Shown: piece after piece, positions 1 through 7,666 of the stretch
Layout of the letters: each line of letters starts with the position of its first letter
Position numbering within the stretch: position 1 is the first letter of the stretch
NCBI GenBank assembly: GCA_045627525.1
Contig: JAZQNW010000001.1
Span: 124,001-188,000, forward strand
Length of the DNA stretch: 64,000 nucleotides
Origin: CAG-877 sp045627525
GTDB taxonomy: Bacteria > Bacillota_I > Bacilli_A > RF39 > UBA660
Direction of reading: 5' to 3'
The notes under the pieces: generated by a model
The model's database searches: none
The model's input: the letters and a program-made list of their open reading frames with translations, nothing else
What the model was told of the DNA's origin: nothing
Translations under genes and position numbers: made by a program

Positions 1-137
1 ACTTTATTTTTATACCTAATATTTAGTATTAAAAACAAACAAAAAAGAAGTGCTAACATGAATAATTCAATCTCGAGAAAAGACGAAAAGGAATATTTCA
101 ATATTATAGTCAACTTTTCCCAAAGTGATAAAAACAT
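1..137 (-). CDS. N-terminal fragment of a small membrane protein (runs off the window)
   Basis: An ATG at 137 is preceded by a strong GGAGGTG Shine-Dalgarno with a 7-base spacer, and the frame stays open to the window edge, giving about 45 residues. After a short amphipathic start (MFLSLWEKLTIIL) comes one hydrophobic segment of about 18 residues (ELFMLALLFCLFLILNI) followed by basic residues, so it looks like an inner-membrane protein with N-terminal anchor. It begins 18 bases after the sortase stop codon and on the same strand, so it probably belongs to the same transcription unit as the adhesin and sortase. The family cannot be recognised from this piece. Confidence 0.6.
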   Translation of the reverse strand, partial: MFLSLWEKLTIILKYSFSSFLEIELFMLALLFCLFLILNIRYKNK

Positions 138-154
138 ATGAGCACCTCCAATTA

Positions 155-838
155 CTAAATCATTTCAGAAATATAAACTGTCTGATGATAGTCATCATTT
201 TTTGTACAAGTAATTAAAGTTAGCGTTGTTTTTTCGTAGTTTCTAGCTATTTTTACAGTCCCTACTTTATCAACATTATATTTGTTTACTAATTTATATT
301 GATACTTATTACCACCATAAGTAACAAAAATATCATCACCTATATTTAATTTATATAAATAAGCAAAAAACGAAATATAAGCATCACCAGAATGTGCAAT
401 TAAAATTAAATTTCCATTTACAACATCTGGCATTGTAGACCCACTAACCAAAGTCACATTGTACTGAATATTATTGTACTTTGAATCAAGACCGTAGAAC
501 CCTCTTTTTAATCCTATTTTTGGTATTTCTAATACTCCTAAATATTTATCATAATTAATAGTATATGTTTGTGCCGGTTCAGAAGGTTGAGGAGATTCCA
601 CTACATCATTAGCAACAGGAACCTCTTCAATTACTTCTTCTTTTTCTTCGACCGGTTCTTTAGTAGCATCAGAAATTAATATTTGCATATCTGAAAACAC
701 AGAATTACGTAACATCAATAAATGATTACCAGTCAAAACAAAAACACCCACAAATACAAGCAAAGAGCCAAATAATAATATATGACTCTTTTTAATTTTA
801 TTTTTTTTAATTAGTTGCTTTTGGTTTAGCATTTGCAT
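155..838 (-). CDS. Membrane-anchored sortase
   Basis: A transpeptidase that would attach LPXTG-like proteins to the cell wall. From the start chosen here (228 aa) there is one N-terminal transmembrane helix (about residues 19-39), an acidic Pro/Glu-rich linker (about 58-90), and a sortase beta-barrel with IPKIG, AHSGD (catalytic His149) and TLITCTK (catalytic Cys211). At the place where the third catalytic residue, Arg, is expected I read Gln219 (HQTVYIS), an oddity. The gene overlaps the 3' end of the adhesin gene by about 30 bases and has no clear Shine-Dalgarno, so translation is probably coupled; ATGs at 856, 838 and 832 are all possible starts. The neighbour with a VPDTG sorting signal is the likely substrate. 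Sortase fold is sure; class is not assigned. Confidence 0.85.
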   Translation of the reverse strand: MQMLNQKQLIKKNKIKKSHILLFGSLLVFVGVFVLTGNHLLMLRNSVFSDMQILISDATKEPVEEKEEVIEEVPVANDVVESPQPSEPAQTYTINYDKYLGVLEIPKIGLKRGFYGLDSKYNNIQYNVTLVSGSTMPDVVNGNLILIAHSGDAYISFFAYLYKLNIGDDIFVTYGGNKYQYKLVNKYNVDKVGTVKIARNYEKTTLTLITCTKNDDYHQTVYISEMI

Positions 839-2027
839 AAATAATACCAACACCACTTAATAGAACTATTAGACCAATAAAGTAAACTGTTTGAGCAGTT
901 GACATACCTGTATCAGGCACTTTTAAAACAAACTCATTTGTATCTTCAACATTTGAAGTAGTAATAAATACATTTGTAACTGTTTGAGCTTTTATATCAG
1001 TAGTACCAGTAGTATCTTTATATGTTCCTTCAAATTTATATCCAGAATAAGTCTTTACTCCATTTGCAACTGCTGTAAATTTAACAGCATTAGCTTTATC
1101 AGTAACAGAAGATACAGGAATTCTTATATAAAATTTAACATTTGGTTGAATATTGTTTAAATTTTCAATTTTATTACCATTTTCATCAACAACATATGCA
1201 CCCTTTGGGGCAGTAGTTAATTTAAGACTATATGAATCAAATGGATTATTAGCTGTAACACTAATTAATGAAGTTTGATAGTATTTTTGATCTTCACTAA
1301 TATTAACAGTATTATCAAAGTTAATTCCAAATTTAACTTTATCAATACCTTTAGCAGTAACATCAGATGAAACTTTCTTAGCAGCTGTCACTACAGGTTT
1401 AATATAATTTTCATATAAATTAACATTTTGTTTTATTGGTTCACCTTCACTATCAGCAATACCATTAACTTTCATTACATCAGCTTCATTTACTTGCCCT
1501 AAATAAAGCCAAACAGCAATTTGAGAAAGCCATGTTTGAAGTTCTTCATCTGATTCAGTAAGACCATCAAAATTTTTATTTGGATAAATATTAGCCATTA
1601 AATACAATAAACCATAACCTTCAGGTCCAGTTATCTCAGTTGTACGAGACAATTCAACATTAGCAGCATATCCACGATCATGCTCTAAACAAAATATATG
1701 GTATGGATCTGTGCCACTAGCAGGATTTGTTATTACTGCTGAATAAGGATAAACTCTTAAAGGACTATTAGTAACTGGTGTACCATTTACTAGAGGAATT
1801 ATAGTATCACCTGCTTCTTGAGTTCTAATCTTCATAGTATTTGAAGGAAATACCTTTGTCGGATTTACTTCCTCAGCAAAAGATGTTTGATCCAAACCAA
1901 TAACAACTAATGACAATACGGCAACAAATACTAACGTTACTGAAGCCATTGCTATTTTTGAATTTGAAATTTTTTGAAATAAATTTTGTTTTTTATTATT
2001 ATGTTCTTCCATATAAATTTTTTCCAT
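807..2027 (-). CDS. Thioester-domain surface adhesin with VPDTG sorting signal
   Basis: A 406-residue cell-wall protein. The N-terminus has a basic stretch and a hydrophobic signal segment (about residues 24-45) ending near FAEE. Residue Cys113 (IFCLEH) and the SQIAVW motif with Gln169 match the Cys and Gln pair of thioester (TQXA-type) adhesin domains, in which an internal Cys-Gln thioester can bond covalently to host targets. A middle beta-rich region follows, then the sorting signal VPDTG near 370-374, a hydrophobic helix and a short basic tail (NAKPKATN). The start at 2027 is chosen for its AGGTAGG ribosome-binding site; an upstream ATG at 2063 lacks one. The sortase gene follows with overlap, so the pair is a self-contained adhesin-anchoring unit. 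Host target unknown. Confidence 0.85.
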   Translation of the reverse strand: MEKIYMEEHNNKKQNLFQKISNSKIAMASVTLVFVAVLSLVVIGLDQTSFAEEVNPTKVFPSNTMKIRTQEAGDTIIPLVNGTPVTNSPLRVYPYSAVITNPASGTDPYHIFCLEHDRGYAANVELSRTTEITGPEGYGLLYLMANIYPNKNFDGLTESDEELQTWLSQIAVWLYLGQVNEADVMKVNGIADSEGEPIKQNVNLYENYIKPVVTAAKKVSSDVTAKGIDKVKFGINFDNTVNISEDQKYYQTSLISVTANNPFDSYSLKLTTAPKGAYVVDENGNKIENLNNIQPNVKFYIRIPVSSVTDKANAVKFTAVANGVKTYSGYKFEGTYKDTTGTTDIKAQTVTNVFITTSNVEDTNEFVLKVPDTGMSTAQTVYFIGLIVLLSGVGIIYANAKPKATN

Positions 2028-2087
2028 ATCATAACCTACCTTTACAAAATCATTATAACACAAATTATTTATTTTAAAACACTTTTT

Positions 2088-3314
2088 TTATTTTATTGTA
2101 TAAATATTTTCAAAATTCTTTACGCCAGTTTTTCCATCTTTATAAATATAAGCTAAAATATCACCTTTTTTAACTTTATCACCAACTAATTTTTCAAGAT
2201 AAATTCCTACACTATAATCAATAGAATCTTCCTTATTAATTCTTCCTGCCCCAAGTGACACTGATAATTTTCCTAACTCTAAAGCATCTATATTTTTTAC
2301 AATTCCATCCTTAGTAGCCTTTATTTTATGAACTTTATCACAAACTTTAATTTTTTGAATATCACCATGTTGACAATTAACAAATTCTAAAAATTTATTA
2401 TATGCAGATAAATTATCAATACTCTCAATTACCTGCTTTCTAGCAGCAAGTGGCGTTATTTTTTTACCCATACTAACCATCTCTGAAGCAAGTTCTATAC
2501 ACAAATTATATAAATTAGAATGTTTTTCTTCACCCTTTAATATACTAATTGCTTCAACAACTTCAATTGAATTACCTATTGCTCTACCCAAAGGAACATT
2601 CATATCACTAATTATAGTTCTAACCTCACGATTATAAAATTTACCAATCTTTATCATCAACTTGCTTAATTTTTTAGCATCTTCTTCCGTTTGTAATAAT
2701 GCACCTTTTCCAACCTTAATATCAATTAATATTTTATCTGCACCTGATGCTATTTTTTTACTCATTATACTGGAAGCAATTAAAGGAATAGAAGAAACTG
2801 TACCAGTTACATCTCGTAATGCATAAATTGCTTTATCCATAGGAGCTAAATCAGCAGTTTGTCCAGTAACAACCATTCCAATTTTCTTTACTTGTTTTAA
2901 AACTTCCTTATCTGTTAAATCTATTTTAAATCCAGGAATACTTTCCAATTTATCAATTGTACCACCTGTATATCCTAATCCTCTTCCACTCATTTTAACA
3001 ACAGGAACTCCTAAACTAGCAACAATAGGAGCAATAATTAAAGTAGTTTTATCACCAACACCACCAGTAGAATGTTTATCTACTTTAATTCCTGGAATAT
3101 CTGAAAAATCTAATATATCACCACTATCTATAAAAATCTTAGTAAGAGCATATATTTCTTCATTAGTCATTCCATTTATACATATTGCCATTAACAAAGA
3201 CGACATCTGATAATCCGTTACATTACCATCTAAATATCCATTAAAGAAAAAATCAAGTTCCTTATAATCAAGTTCTTTTCCTAATCTTTTTTTATTAATA
3301 ATATCAACTATCAT
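2088..3314 (-). CDS. pdp: Pyrimidine-nucleoside (thymidine) phosphorylase
   Basis: Splits uridine, thymidine and deoxyuridine with phosphate into base and (deoxy)ribose-1-phosphate in the cytoplasm, feeding nucleoside salvage. The 408-aa protein has the family signature KHSTGGVGDKTTL (about residues 80-92), the KMSGRGLGYTGGT segment (about 107-119), an SKKIASGAD phosphate/nucleoside site (about 185-193) and the C-terminal alpha/beta domain (residues 340-400). Length is slightly below the usual 430-440. Its ATG overlaps the stop of the upstream acetyltransferase gene (ATGA), so the two are co-transcribed. Thymidine-specific DeoA and broad Pdp cannot be separated by eye; Firmicutes usually have Pdp. 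Confidence 0.92.
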   Translation of the reverse strand: MIVDIINKKRLGKELDYKELDFFFNGYLDGNVTDYQMSSLLMAICINGMTNEEIYALTKIFIDSGDILDFSDIPGIKVDKHSTGGVGDKTTLIIAPIVASLGVPVVKMSGRGLGYTGGTIDKLESIPGFKIDLTDKEVLKQVKKIGMVVTGQTADLAPMDKAIYALRDVTGTVSSIPLIASSIMSKKIASGADKILIDIKVGKGALLQTEEDAKKLSKLMIKIGKFYNREVRTIISDMNVPLGRAIGNSIEVVEAISILKGEEKHSNLYNLCIELASEMVSMGKKITPLAARKQVIESIDNLSAYNKFLEFVNCQHGDIQKIKVCDKVHKIKATKDGIVKNIDALELGKLSVSLGAGRINKEDSIDYSVGIYLEKLVGDKVKKGDILAYIYKDGKTGVKNFENIYTIK

Positions 3315-3721
3315 TCCAACACCTTCCTATATATATCTGAATCTCTCATAACAAATCCACAAGATTCATATAAATGATGAGCCACTACGCGTTGCCTTCC
3401 AGACGTAAGTTCTAAATACATTGCATTCTCCTTTAAAGCCTCTTCTTCCGCATACATCATCATCTTTTTGCCTATTCCTTTATTCTGATATTTTGGATCA
3501 ACGCAAACATAACCAACATTAAAATAATATTTACCCCGAACCACATCTAAAATCTTAGTCATAACAAAGTATCCACAGATTTTATCATTATAAATTGCAA
3601 CATATTCAGAGCAATTATCATCTGGAACACAATTGACTTTACCATATCCAAAAACTGATTCTAAAATATTATTAACAGCAAAATAATCAGTTATGTCATA
3701 TTTTCTAATCATAGCATCCAT
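3311..3721 (-). CDS. GNAT-family N-acetyltransferase
   Basis: A 136-aa single-domain acetyltransferase. The acetyl-CoA binding loop is seen as YQNKGIGKKMM (about residues 79-89, the Q/R-x-x-G-x-G/A pattern), preceded by the strand YVCVDPKY and followed by the terminal strand motif HHLYESCGF typical of GNATs. The start has AAGGTGATA as ribosome-binding site. The gene is the first of a two-gene unit with the nucleoside phosphorylase, overlapping by 4 bases. The substrate cannot be told from sequence. Confidence 0.88.
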   Translation of the reverse strand: MDAMIRKYDITDYFAVNNILESVFGYGKVNCVPDDNCSEYVAIYNDKICGYFVMTKILDVVRGKYYFNVGYVCVDPKYQNKGIGKKMMMYAEEEALKENAMYLELTSGRQRVVAHHLYESCGFVMRDSDIYRKVLE

Positions 3722-3752
3722 ATTATCACCTTACATAAAATATACCACAAGA

Positions 3753-3780
3753 ACAAAAAAAATACTAGCTAACTAGTATT
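3753..3780 (-). terminator. Intrinsic terminator downstream of the ygjV-like gene
   Basis: Perfect 8-bp stem AATACTAG/CTAGTATT with a 4-base loop, followed on the minus strand by a run of T. It separates the YgjV-like gene from the GNAT gene. Confidence 0.8.
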
Positions 3781-3796
3781 TTTATTTACCATATTT

Positions 3797-4324
3797 TTAT
3801 GATACTTTTCCATTATCATAAGCTTTATACTTTTTAATAGCAATAATAGCGGAAGCCATTTCTAAAATATTACCTATAACTATAATATAAGCTCCAACAT
3901 ATACATTATATATGCCCCATAAGAATCCACTAATTAACATAACCCATCTAATATATTTTGGATTTTTATAATAAGTAGATACAAATAACAATATGTTAAT
4001 AACAAGAGGCAATAATGATAAAACACCATCATAAAAAATAACAGAAACAAAAATCAACAACATGATAAATATAATAAGTACAATTACTGGTATTTTTTTC
4101 TTCTTATTTTCAATATTTATAAAAACAAAATCTTTTACTTCTTCTAATACTTCTATTGACACTCCAGACCAAGCACCCTTAATCACATATACAATTAAGT
4201 AACATATTGAAGCAAATATTTGAGTTATCAAAATATCTTTTTTCTTTTTAAACTGTACACTCATAACATATAAAAATATAGATGCTATAGATACAACATA
4301 ATAAAGTATTGTTATAAAATTCAT
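3797..4324 (-). CDS. YgjV-family inner-membrane protein
   Basis: A 175-aa polytopic membrane protein with about five to six hydrophobic helices. The pattern (short N-terminal helix, SVQFKKKKDIL after it, a central IKGAWSG turn, a C-terminal SGFLWGIYNVYVGAYI helix pair) fits the YgjV family of bacterial membrane proteins, whose function is not established. The start has GGGTGAATT as ribosome-binding site. A TATAAT-like -10 sequence lies about 40 bases upstream (4364-4369, minus strand) in the spacer that separates it from the ssb fragment. It has its own terminator and appears monocistronic. Confidence 0.7.
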   Translation of the reverse strand: MNFITILYYVVSIASIFLYVMSVQFKKKKDILITQIFASICYLIVYVIKGAWSGVSIEVLEEVKDFVFINIENKKKKIPVIVLIIFIMLLIFVSVIFYDGVLSLLPLVINILLFVSTYYKNPKYIRWVMLISGFLWGIYNVYVGAYIIVIGNILEMASAIIAIKKYKAYDNGKVS

Positions 4325-4544
4325 AATAATTCACCCAAATCTATTCTTTAAAATACTAAAATAATTATACCACATTCCTAAACTAATTGCATAAATTTTC
4401 TTTTTTACCCGGTTCTTTTAATCCCAAATATTTATAAATTCCTGTTCTAGCATATATATCACCAAAATCATTATAACATAAAAAAATCTATAAATACTTT
4501 GTACTTGTAACATCACAATTATATATACAGTTAATTCAACAATA
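4325..4544. other. Intergenic stretch, nothing supported except a possible promoter
   Basis: About 220 bases between the YgjV-like gene and the ssb terminator. A TATAAT hexamer on the minus strand at 4364-4369 is a fair -10 for the YgjV-like gene; the -35 is weak. A second TATAAT lies further upstream near 4470. Open frames here are under 30 codons and have no support. Confidence 0.5.
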
Positions 4545-4567
4545 AAAGCAGATTACTCATCTGCTTT
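4545..4567 (-). terminator. Intrinsic terminator overlapping the ssb stop codon
   Basis: Stem AAAGCAGAT/ATCTGCTTT (9 bp) with a 5-base loop that contains part of the stop codon of the ssb 3' fragment; TTTTATT follows on the minus strand. Confidence 0.8.
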
Positions 4568-4674
4568 CTTGCTACTTAAAAATGTTATTTTTTCAGCAAT
4601 TATATCAATTGAATATTTCTTTTCACCATTAATTTCATGACAATTTGATTGAACTCTTCCTTTAACTCCAACTA
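4553..4674 (-). pseudogene. ssb: 3' part of an interrupted ssb gene (single-stranded DNA-binding protein)
   Basis: Read on the minus strand, this segment encodes the last strands of a bacterial SSB OB-fold: VGVKGRVQSN, then a turn (EINGEKK), then YSIDIIAEKITFLSSKK and a stop. This matches the typical SSB ending (GxVDGRLQTR...VQFLxxK). It has no start codon or Shine-Dalgarno of its own. The missing N-terminal 72 codons are found at 7819-8033. Joining the two at the shared 7-bp sequence (CCAACTA on the plus strand, at 4668-4674 and 7819-7825) gives one uninterrupted 109-codon frame, so this is the displaced end of a gene split by an insertion. The C-terminal acidic tail typical of main replicative SSBs is absent; the frame ends KKADE. 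Confidence 0.88.
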
Positions 4675-4700
4675 ATGGTTTTTGATAATACAAAAATACA

Positions 4701-5000
4701 CTAAATTTTAAATAAAATATTGTTGTCTAGTTTAGAAACATAAGAGTCAACTATAATTTTAAATCCCCATTTAGTATCAATGTGACCACTAATTGCGATA
4801 CTTTCGTTTTTACATTTTTTTAAATGTTCATAGTCAGGGTTTTCAAATATTACTGGAATATTATATTTAATGTTTTGATCATTATCAGATTCTACATTAA
4901 TAATCATTTTTACTGCTTTATTATTATTCGACTTTATTTTTATCATATTTGATTTTACTCTTCCAATTAATAAAACCTCATTATTCAAAGTATTTTTCAT
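4701..5000 (-). CDS. Small OB-fold / SSB-like protein of the cassette
   Basis: A 99-aa protein that looks like a divergent single-stranded DNA-binding OB-fold: NEVLLIGRVKS at residues 7-17 corresponds to the first SSB strand (LVGRL), KYNIPVIF near 45-52 to the middle strands, SIAISGHI near 67-74 to the GxxVxVxGR strand, and IIVDSYVSKL near 80-90 to the last strand (VxADxVxxL). A GGAGG ribosome-binding site precedes the ATG at 5000. It is the last cassette gene and ends only 26 bases before the ssb 3' fragment. It is not a copy of the host ssb. It may protect or bind ssDNA for the nuclease protein next to it, or compensate for loss of ssb; both are inference. Confidence 0.65.
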   Translation of the reverse strand: MKNTLNNEVLLIGRVKSNMIKIKSNNNKAVKMIINVESDNDQNIKYNIPVIFENPDYEHLKKCKNESIAISGHIDTKWGFKIIVDSYVSKLDNNILFKI

Positions 5001-5023
5001 TTCCTCCTCACCCCCTATTATAA

Positions 5024-5824
5024 TTATTTACAATATGGACAATTAGTACCTCGTACTCTATATCTTATTTCAGCTTCCCATTCATGTCCTTTATCACATT
5101 TCCACCATACTTTTTTATGTGATCCATTGGTAAACATTTGAGGAATCATTGTTTTATTTTTTTCATAATTCCATTCTTTACATAAACTATAATTTGTTGT
5201 CATTAAATCGTTGTAACCAACTAATACTTTTTTGTTATTACAATATGGGCAATTAGTCCCACTTATTCTATTATAAATAGTTGCTTCCCATTCATGTCCT
5301 TTACCACATTTCCACCATACTTTTTTTCCTGAACCACTTTTTAAATCAGTTGGTTTAAGGTTATTATTCTTCTCATAATTCCATTCTTTCAGTAACAAAG
5401 GATTTGTCGTTGCTAAATCATTAATACCTTTTATAGCAGATCTTCCTGAACAATATGGACAACTATTTCCGTGTGTTCTAGAGTTTATTGTTGCTTCCCA
5501 TTCATGTCCTTTATTACATTTCCACCATACTTTAAAATTAGACGATTTAGTATAATTTTCTGGATTTTGACTATTTTTTTCATAATTCCATTCTTCAATT
5601 AACTTAGCATTAGTTGTTCTCAAATCATTAAAACCAAATAGTACTTTTTTACCAGCGCAGTATGGACAACCACTTCCTCTTGTCCTTGAAGATACAGTAG
5701 CTTCCCATTCATGCTTTTTATCACATTTCCACCAAACCTTAATATCAGATCCAGAATAAATACTCTCAGGCTTCAAATCTTTATTCTTTTCGTAATTCCA
5801 TTCTTCTTTTAAATATGAATATTC
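5024..5824 (-). repeat. Internal tandem repeats of about 210 bp coding zinc-ribbon modules
   Basis: Four copies of a roughly 69-70 codon unit (KEWNYEKN linker, VWWKC ribbon half, CPYC ribbon half, NDLxTTN) occur back to back in the 3' half of the gene. The same words in DNA (for example TTCCCATTCATG and TTTCCACCATAC on the plus strand) recur at the unit spacing, so the array could expand or contract by recombination. Confidence 0.85.
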
Positions 5825-6685
5825 AACTGCTACAGATTTTTTTTCTAATGCTAACATATAACTTGCTCTTATATTACTTTCCTCATTGTCTAAATCAAAT
5901 TTTTTAGTTAAAGGTATATAAGTTTCTAATTCATTAATTACTCTATAAATTTCGTCATTGTTTGGATGTCGTTTGATAGTTATATAAATATCAGCAGTAT
6001 CTTTTTCCCCAAGATAGTTTTCTTTAACCCTTATTAGTTTTATTTCATTTTTTTTACAAATATCATATTTTTTCTTTTCTTTTATATATGAGTCAGTTCC
6101 ATCATGCCATAGTTCTCCATCATATTCAATTCCTATTTGAAGAGATGGTATATAAATGTCAATTTCCATTCCATTGTTAAATATATCATTATATCTATTT
6201 ACTGTATCGGAATAATTCTTTCTTAAATAATAAAAAAGTACTTGTTCTGGATACGATGTTTGAGTTCTTTTGCTACAATTAGGACATCCAGTACTTAATG
6301 ATTTATTATTTCTATTATGCGGAGTTGCTTGCCACTCATATCCGCAAACAGAACATTTCCACCAATATTTTTTTCCACTTCTTGGGGAAACTAAATCAGA
6401 AGATATTTCATTCTTTAGTTCATCAAATTCATTAGCCAATAAAGGATATAATGTTTTTAAATCATTAACACCTTTTATCGCTAATCGCCCAGAACAATAA
6501 GGACATTTATGGTTTATTCTTCTATTCACTTTTTGTTTCCAACTATGACCTTTTGTACATAACCACCATACTTCTTTTTCTGAACCAGTAGTCAATTTAC
6601 TTAAATCGATATTATTATTTTTATTATAATCCCATTGGGACATTAATTCTTTATTGTCAGTAACAAACATACTCAAGTTAATCAC
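5024..6685 (-). CDS. Zinc-ribbon repeat protein with embedded Vsr-like endonuclease domain
   Basis: A protein of up to 553 residues with six treble-clef/zinc-ribbon modules of the DUF4379 type around a nuclease domain. Modules: Cys43/His47/Cys61/Cys64; Cys111/Cys114/Cys134/Cys137; then four near-identical C-terminal modules with VWWKC-x3-HEWEA...CPYC at about 317, 386, 456 and 526. Between them (about 145-225) lies a PD-(D/E)xK domain resembling Vsr/very-short-patch-repair nucleases: PEQ (Glu147), EIDIYIP (Asp176), IEYDGELWH (Glu187, His194) and IKLIRVKE. The modules probably bind DNA or RNA and target the nuclease. Start uncertain: the GTG at 6685 is only 3 bases from GGAG, so the TTG at 6676 is possible. 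It begins 10 bases after the HEPN-like gene. Related proteins are known from mobile DNA and large viruses; the role here is unknown. Confidence 0.75.
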   Translation of the reverse strand: MINLSMFVTDNKELMSQWDYNKNNNIDLSKLTTGSEKEVWWLCTKGHSWKQKVNRRINHKCPYCSGRLAIKGVNDLKTLYPLLANEFDELKNEISSDLVSPRSGKKYWWKCSVCGYEWQATPHNRNNKSLSTGCPNCSKRTQTSYPEQVLFYYLRKNYSDTVNRYNDIFNNGMEIDIYIPSLQIGIEYDGELWHDGTDSYIKEKKKYDICKKNEIKLIRVKENYLGEKDTADIYITIKRHPNNDEIYRVINELETYIPLTKKFDLDNEESNIRASYMLALEKKSVAVEYSYLKEEWNYEKNKDLKPESIYSGSDIKVWWKCDKKHEWEATVSSRTRGSGCPYCAGKKVLFGFNDLRTTNAKLIEEWNYEKNSQNPENYTKSSNFKVWWKCNKGHEWEATINSRTHGNSCPYCSGRSAIKGINDLATTNPLLLKEWNYEKNNNLKPTDLKSGSGKKVWWKCGKGHEWEATIYNRISGTNCPYCNNKKVLVGYNDLMTTNYSLCKEWNYEKNKTMIPQMFTNGSHKKVWWKCDKGHEWEAEIRYRVRGTNCPYCK

Positions 6686-6694
6686 TTCTCCTTT

Positions 6695-7357
6695 TTATAA
6701 ATCATTACATACTTTTCCAACTTCATATAAGATATCACTTTCATATATTTTATTAAAATTTGAAAATTTAATTCTACTTAGTTTTCTAAAAAATGGATGA
6801 TCTATTTGATTTAAATATGCATAATTAGATATATCATTTATTATACAATCAAATAGTTCGTTTACTTCCTTTATTAGCGAAATCAACTCATATGAATCTA
6901 TATAGTATTCGTACGTAACGTTCTCATGTTCATTTGTTTCTTTATTAAAAATAGCATCATTAACTTTAAGACCGAACTTAAACCAGCTATCATTTCCAGA
7001 ATAATGCGACATTATCTTTGCATCGTGAAGTTTATGTTCATATTTATTTCTAATCTTTTTAATTTTTATTAAAACTTCTTTATTATTTATAATAATTTGC
7101 TCATATTTTTGTTTTAAATATGGAAGTGATTCATCAAATTCTAATAACCCATCTTTTTTAATTAATTTTACTTTTTTTTCATTTACAGAACAATATGGAA
7201 TTATTCTCGGAATATCCTGAATCAAGTCTAATATTACTTTTGAACCAACATTAAAATCATCTATTGCATCCGAACCACATAATTTTATTAATCTTTTATT
7301 TGATGTATACAAAACATCTATATATCCATAAATCGCATTAAAGATACTCTCATCCAT
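6695..7357 (-). CDS. Unknown protein with HEPN-like Rx4H motif
   Basis: A 220-aa, Lys/Ile/Asn-rich, mostly helical protein; I do not recognise its family. It contains KIRNKYEHKLHD, in which Arg103 and His108 make the Rx4H pattern (with Asn after Arg) typical of HEPN ribonucleases of toxin, Abi and CRISPR systems. A helix-rich N-terminal half and a C-terminal region with LISLIKEVNELFDCII would fit the rest of a HEPN bundle. The start at 7357 is chosen for the GAGGTGG ribosome-binding site. It sits between the XRE regulator and the nuclease gene with short spacers, so it is co-expressed with both. A HEPN-type RNase or a non-catalytic HEPN scaffold is the leading idea, held with modest confidence. 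Confidence 0.5.
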   Translation of the reverse strand: MDESIFNAIYGYIDVLYTSNKRLIKLCGSDAIDDFNVGSKVILDLIQDIPRIIPYCSVNEKKVKLIKKDGLLEFDESLPYLKQKYEQIIINNKEVLIKIKKIRNKYEHKLHDAKIMSHYSGNDSWFKFGLKVNDAIFNKETNEHENVTYEYYIDSYELISLIKEVNELFDCIINDISNYAYLNQIDHPFFRKLSRIKFSNFNKIYESDILYEVGKVCNDL

Positions 7358-7402
7358 TTTTTCCACCTCTACCTCTTAATTATATCATAAAGATGAATAT
7401 CC

Positions 7403-7666
7403 TTACTCTTCTTGCATAAAGCTATATGTTCTAATTTTTTTAGTATTTCTTTTTAAAATAATTTTGTCATTTAAATGATTATCATAAAAAATATCATCTG
7501 GATACATTTTAAAAATAGAAGAAATTTTAACTGCCATAATATAATCTAATTTTCTTTTTCCATTTTCTATTTGACAATAATATGAAATACTGATTTTCAA
7601 CATCTTAGCCATATCACTACAGGTATAATTATTAACTTTTCTAAATTGCTTTAAAATTTCATACAT
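7403..7666 (-). CDS. XRE-family helix-turn-helix regulator of the cassette
   Basis: An 87-aa protein whose first 60 residues form a Cro/CI-type HTH: ILKQFRKVNNYTCSDMAKMLKISISYYCQIENGKRK, with the recognition helix followed by the family's IENGKR word and an ADKIA-like helix (AVKISSIF) then PDDIFY. The short basic tail has no sensor domain. The ATG at 7666 has GGTG six bases upstream; ATGs at 7672 and 7687 are alternatives. It is the first gene of the cassette, directly behind the ssb 5' junction, and is the natural candidate for repressing the cassette promoter in the 140 bases upstream, where CTATTT and AAATAG half-sites form a small inverted repeat. Confidence 0.85.
   Translation of the reverse strand: MYEILKQFRKVNNYTCSDMAKMLKISISYYCQIENGKRKLDYIMAVKISSIFKMYPDDIFYDNHLNDKIILKRNTKKIRTYSFMQEE

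Noticed and set aside
4410..4500. Minus-strand frame of 28 codons with ARTGIYKYLGLKEPG in the spacer before the ygjV-like gene
   Set aside because: Too short, no well-placed ribosome-binding site in its frame, no recognised family.
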